Shown: positions 62,685 through 64,000 of the stretch, one piece after another
Numbering within the stretch: the first letter of the stretch is position 1
Layout: each line of letters opens with the position of its first letter
From: Rhodospirillaceae bacterium
GTDB taxonomy: Bacteria > Pseudomonadota > Alphaproteobacteria > DSM-16000 > Inquilinaceae
DNA length: 64,000 nt
Assembly (NCBI GenBank): GCA_020638575.1
Contig: JACKIH010000003.1
Coordinates: 2,895,501-2,959,500, forward strand
Direction of reading: 5' to 3'
Notes under the pieces: model-generated
Told to the model about the DNA's origin: nothing
What the model saw: only the letters and a program-made list of their open reading frames with translations
The model's database searches: none
Made by a program: the position numbers and the translations under genes

Positions 62685-64000
62685 TAACTCGTCGCCAGCG
62701 CGTAGGGCACGCCGGGGCGCAGGCTCTCGTTGATGTCGAGATCCACGCCGGACGGCGCATAGGCGCGCATCACGCAGTCCGACCGTTCGCACAGCCGGCA
62801 GGTGGGGCCGATGGGCTCGGCCACCTCGTCGGCATGCACCGCGATGCCGTCGGCGTAGACGAGCTGGGCGGCGTGCGCGATGTCGCAGCCGAGCGCCAGG
62901 ATCTGGCGCGGCCCGGAACGGCGGAAGCCCGCCCCCGGCCGGCCGATGGCCGTGGCGAGCGTGAAGTAGCGCTGGCCGTCGGGCAGTTCCACCACCTGGG
63001 TGAGGATGCGCCCCGGCTGCCACAGCGCCTCATGCGCGATCCAGCGCGGGCAGGACCCGCCGAGCCGCGGGAAGTGGTCGGCGCCGGCGCTGAAGCGCTT
63101 GGAGATGTTGCCGGCCTGGTCCAGGCGCAGCAGGAAGAAGGGGATGCCGCTCGCCCCCGGCCGCTGCAGGGTGGTAAGCCGGTGGCCGAGCGCTTCCAGG
63201 CCGACGCGGAAGCGCCGCCGCAGGATTTCCAGGTCGTAGCGCACCGCCTCCGCCGCCCGGTAAAGCCGGTCGTACGGCATGAGGACCGCGCCGCCGTAGT
63301 AGTTGGCGAAGGCCAGGCGCAAGAGCGCGCGCGCCTGGTCGCCGTCGAGTGCGGCACGCGCCACCAACTCGTCGAGCAGGCCGCGGTGGCGGATCAGGGC
63401 CGTCTGCACCGCCAGGTGGAAGCAGCGGCTGGAGCCGTCCAGCATCTCCGACAAGAGAATGCGCCGGCCGTGGCGGTCGTAGCGGCGGCGGAAATCGCCC
63501 ATCACGTCCACCGGTACGATGCGTACGCGCAGGCCCTGCTCGCGGTCGAGGAAGGCGACCAGACCGTTATAGAGGTCCGACTGGTCCAGCTCGCCGGCCG
63601 ACCAGTCCGCTTCGGCCGCCGCTTCCAGTTCGGGCACGTAATTGCCGGCGGCCTGCAGGTAGTCGCGCACCTGGTCCACGGCCGGAGTTGCCACGCCGTC
63701 GCTGGCATCGGAGACCCGCTGGTCGGAGAGCACCCGGTTCTCGTTGCGCAGCGCCTTGTAGGAATTGTAAAGGGCAAGCACCGCCTGCCCGGCGGCCGGG
63801 CTGGCCTCCACCAGGTCGATCAGGTCCTGGCGCTCCACCGCATGGTCGGTCAGCGTGGGGTCGGCGAAGGCGTCGCACAGCGCGCCGATCATGCGCGTGG
63901 TGTCGTCCTCGGCGAAGGATTGCAGGTCCACCTCGAAGGCCTGGCCGATGCGCAGCAACAGGTCGACAGTGATGGCGCGCTGGTTGTTCTCAATCAGGTT
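62684..64000 (-). CDS. PrpR/ScfR-type transcriptional regulator, 3' part (5' end outside window)
   Basis: The gene runs off the right edge; the last 42 bases encode NLIENNQRAITVDLLLRIGQ, which continues the N-terminal XRE-type HTH region. The remainder is an ImmA/IrrE-like and DUF2083-like architecture, the type seen in short-chain fatty acyl-CoA regulators (PrpR, ScfR/RamB). The C-terminus has a cysteine cluster CRLCERSDCVMRAY, with another Cys in GSCPRW; PrpR-type proteins have been reported to hold an iron-sulphur cluster, but this is not shown here. The effector is probably an acyl-CoA. It faces the protease gene. Confidence 0.85.
   Translation of the reverse strand, partial: NLIENNQRAITVDLLLRIGQAFEVDLQSFAEDDTTRMIGALCDAFADPTLTDHAVERQDLIDLVEASPAAGQAVLALYNSYKALRNENRVLSDQRVSDASDGVATPAVDQVRDYLQAAGNYVPELEAAAEADWSAGELDQSDLYNGLVAFLDREQGLRVRIVPVDVMGDFRRRYDRHGRRILLSEMLDGSSRCFHLAVQTALIRHRGLLDELVARAALDGDQARALLRLAFANYYGGAVLMPYDRLYRAAEAVRYDLEILRRRFRVGLEALGHRLTTLQRPGASGIPFFLLRLDQAGNISKRFSAGADHFPRLGGSCPRWIAHEALWQPGRILTQVVELPDGQRYFTLATAIGRPGAGFRRSGPRQILALGCDIAHAAQLVYADGIAVHADEVAEPIGPTCRLCERSDCVMRAYAPSGVDLDINESLRPGVPYALATS

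Overview
The window is 64 kb of GC-rich (about 70%) chromosomal DNA from an alphaproteobacterium, most likely Rhodospirillales-like. The evidence is the order ftsZ-lpxC-bamD-recN, an RNase E whose S1 domain is interrupted by an acidic insertion, rne next to amiC and mrcA, a long duplicated dCTP deaminase, and several PAS_5-family (PF07310) proteins, a family found mainly in alphaproteobacteria. The order is inferred from gene content only. I saw no rRNA, tRNA, CRISPR array, phage block or intact insertion sequence.

Layout. 1-4.6 kb: the end of the division and envelope cluster (ftsZ 3' end, lpxC, bamD, recN). 4.6-10 kb: a palindromic repeat, a PAS_5 gene, then mrcA and amiC on the minus strand. 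10-13.6 kb: rne with a long leader. 13.6-17.1 kb: two tandem secreted proteins sharing an upstream box, a 64-residue zinc-finger-like protein, a lipoprotein and a 3-hydroxyacyl-CoA dehydrogenase. 17.5-27.6 kb: dCTP deaminase, two tandem CSS-EAL cyclic-di-GMP phosphodiesterases, ribA, an OmpR-type response regulator, a metallo-beta-lactamase-fold hydrolase, a methyltransferase and a class III nucleotide cyclase. 27.6-41.8 kb: a tightly packed minus-strand run with a dipeptide/oligopeptide-type ABC transporter, a polysaccharide deacetylase, four glycosyltransferases, a histidine phosphatase and a PQQ-type sugar dehydrogenase. 42.4-42.9 kb: one AT-rich, apparently acquired MtlR-like gene. 42.9-53.1 kb: uvrC, a secreted protein, an aspartate-type aminotransferase, a tartrate/D-malate-type dehydrogenase, tandem paralogous lipoproteins, ctaA and an SDR enzyme. 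53.2-59.3 kb: a methyltransferase, a GT-like protein, a fructosamine-kinase-like protein, a low-molecular-weight phosphatase, a sirtuin, a uracil-DNA glycosylase and two more PAS_5 genes. 59.4-64 kb: an Lrp/AsnC regulator with a candidate operator, an ABM-fold protein, a membrane coiled-coil protein coupled to a ClpP-fold membrane-anchored protease, and the 3' part of a PrpR/ScfR-type regulator that runs off the window.

The most distinctive items are: two copies of an imperfect-palindrome repeat of about 80-115 bp; the tandem secreted pair with an identical 15-bp upstream box at matched distance; the coupled coiled-coil/protease pair; the transporter-deacetylase-glycosyltransferase gene run; the lone low-GC MtlR-like gene; and an Lrp-consensus-like operator. 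No known mobile or defence system is evident, and I do not claim a proven new system.
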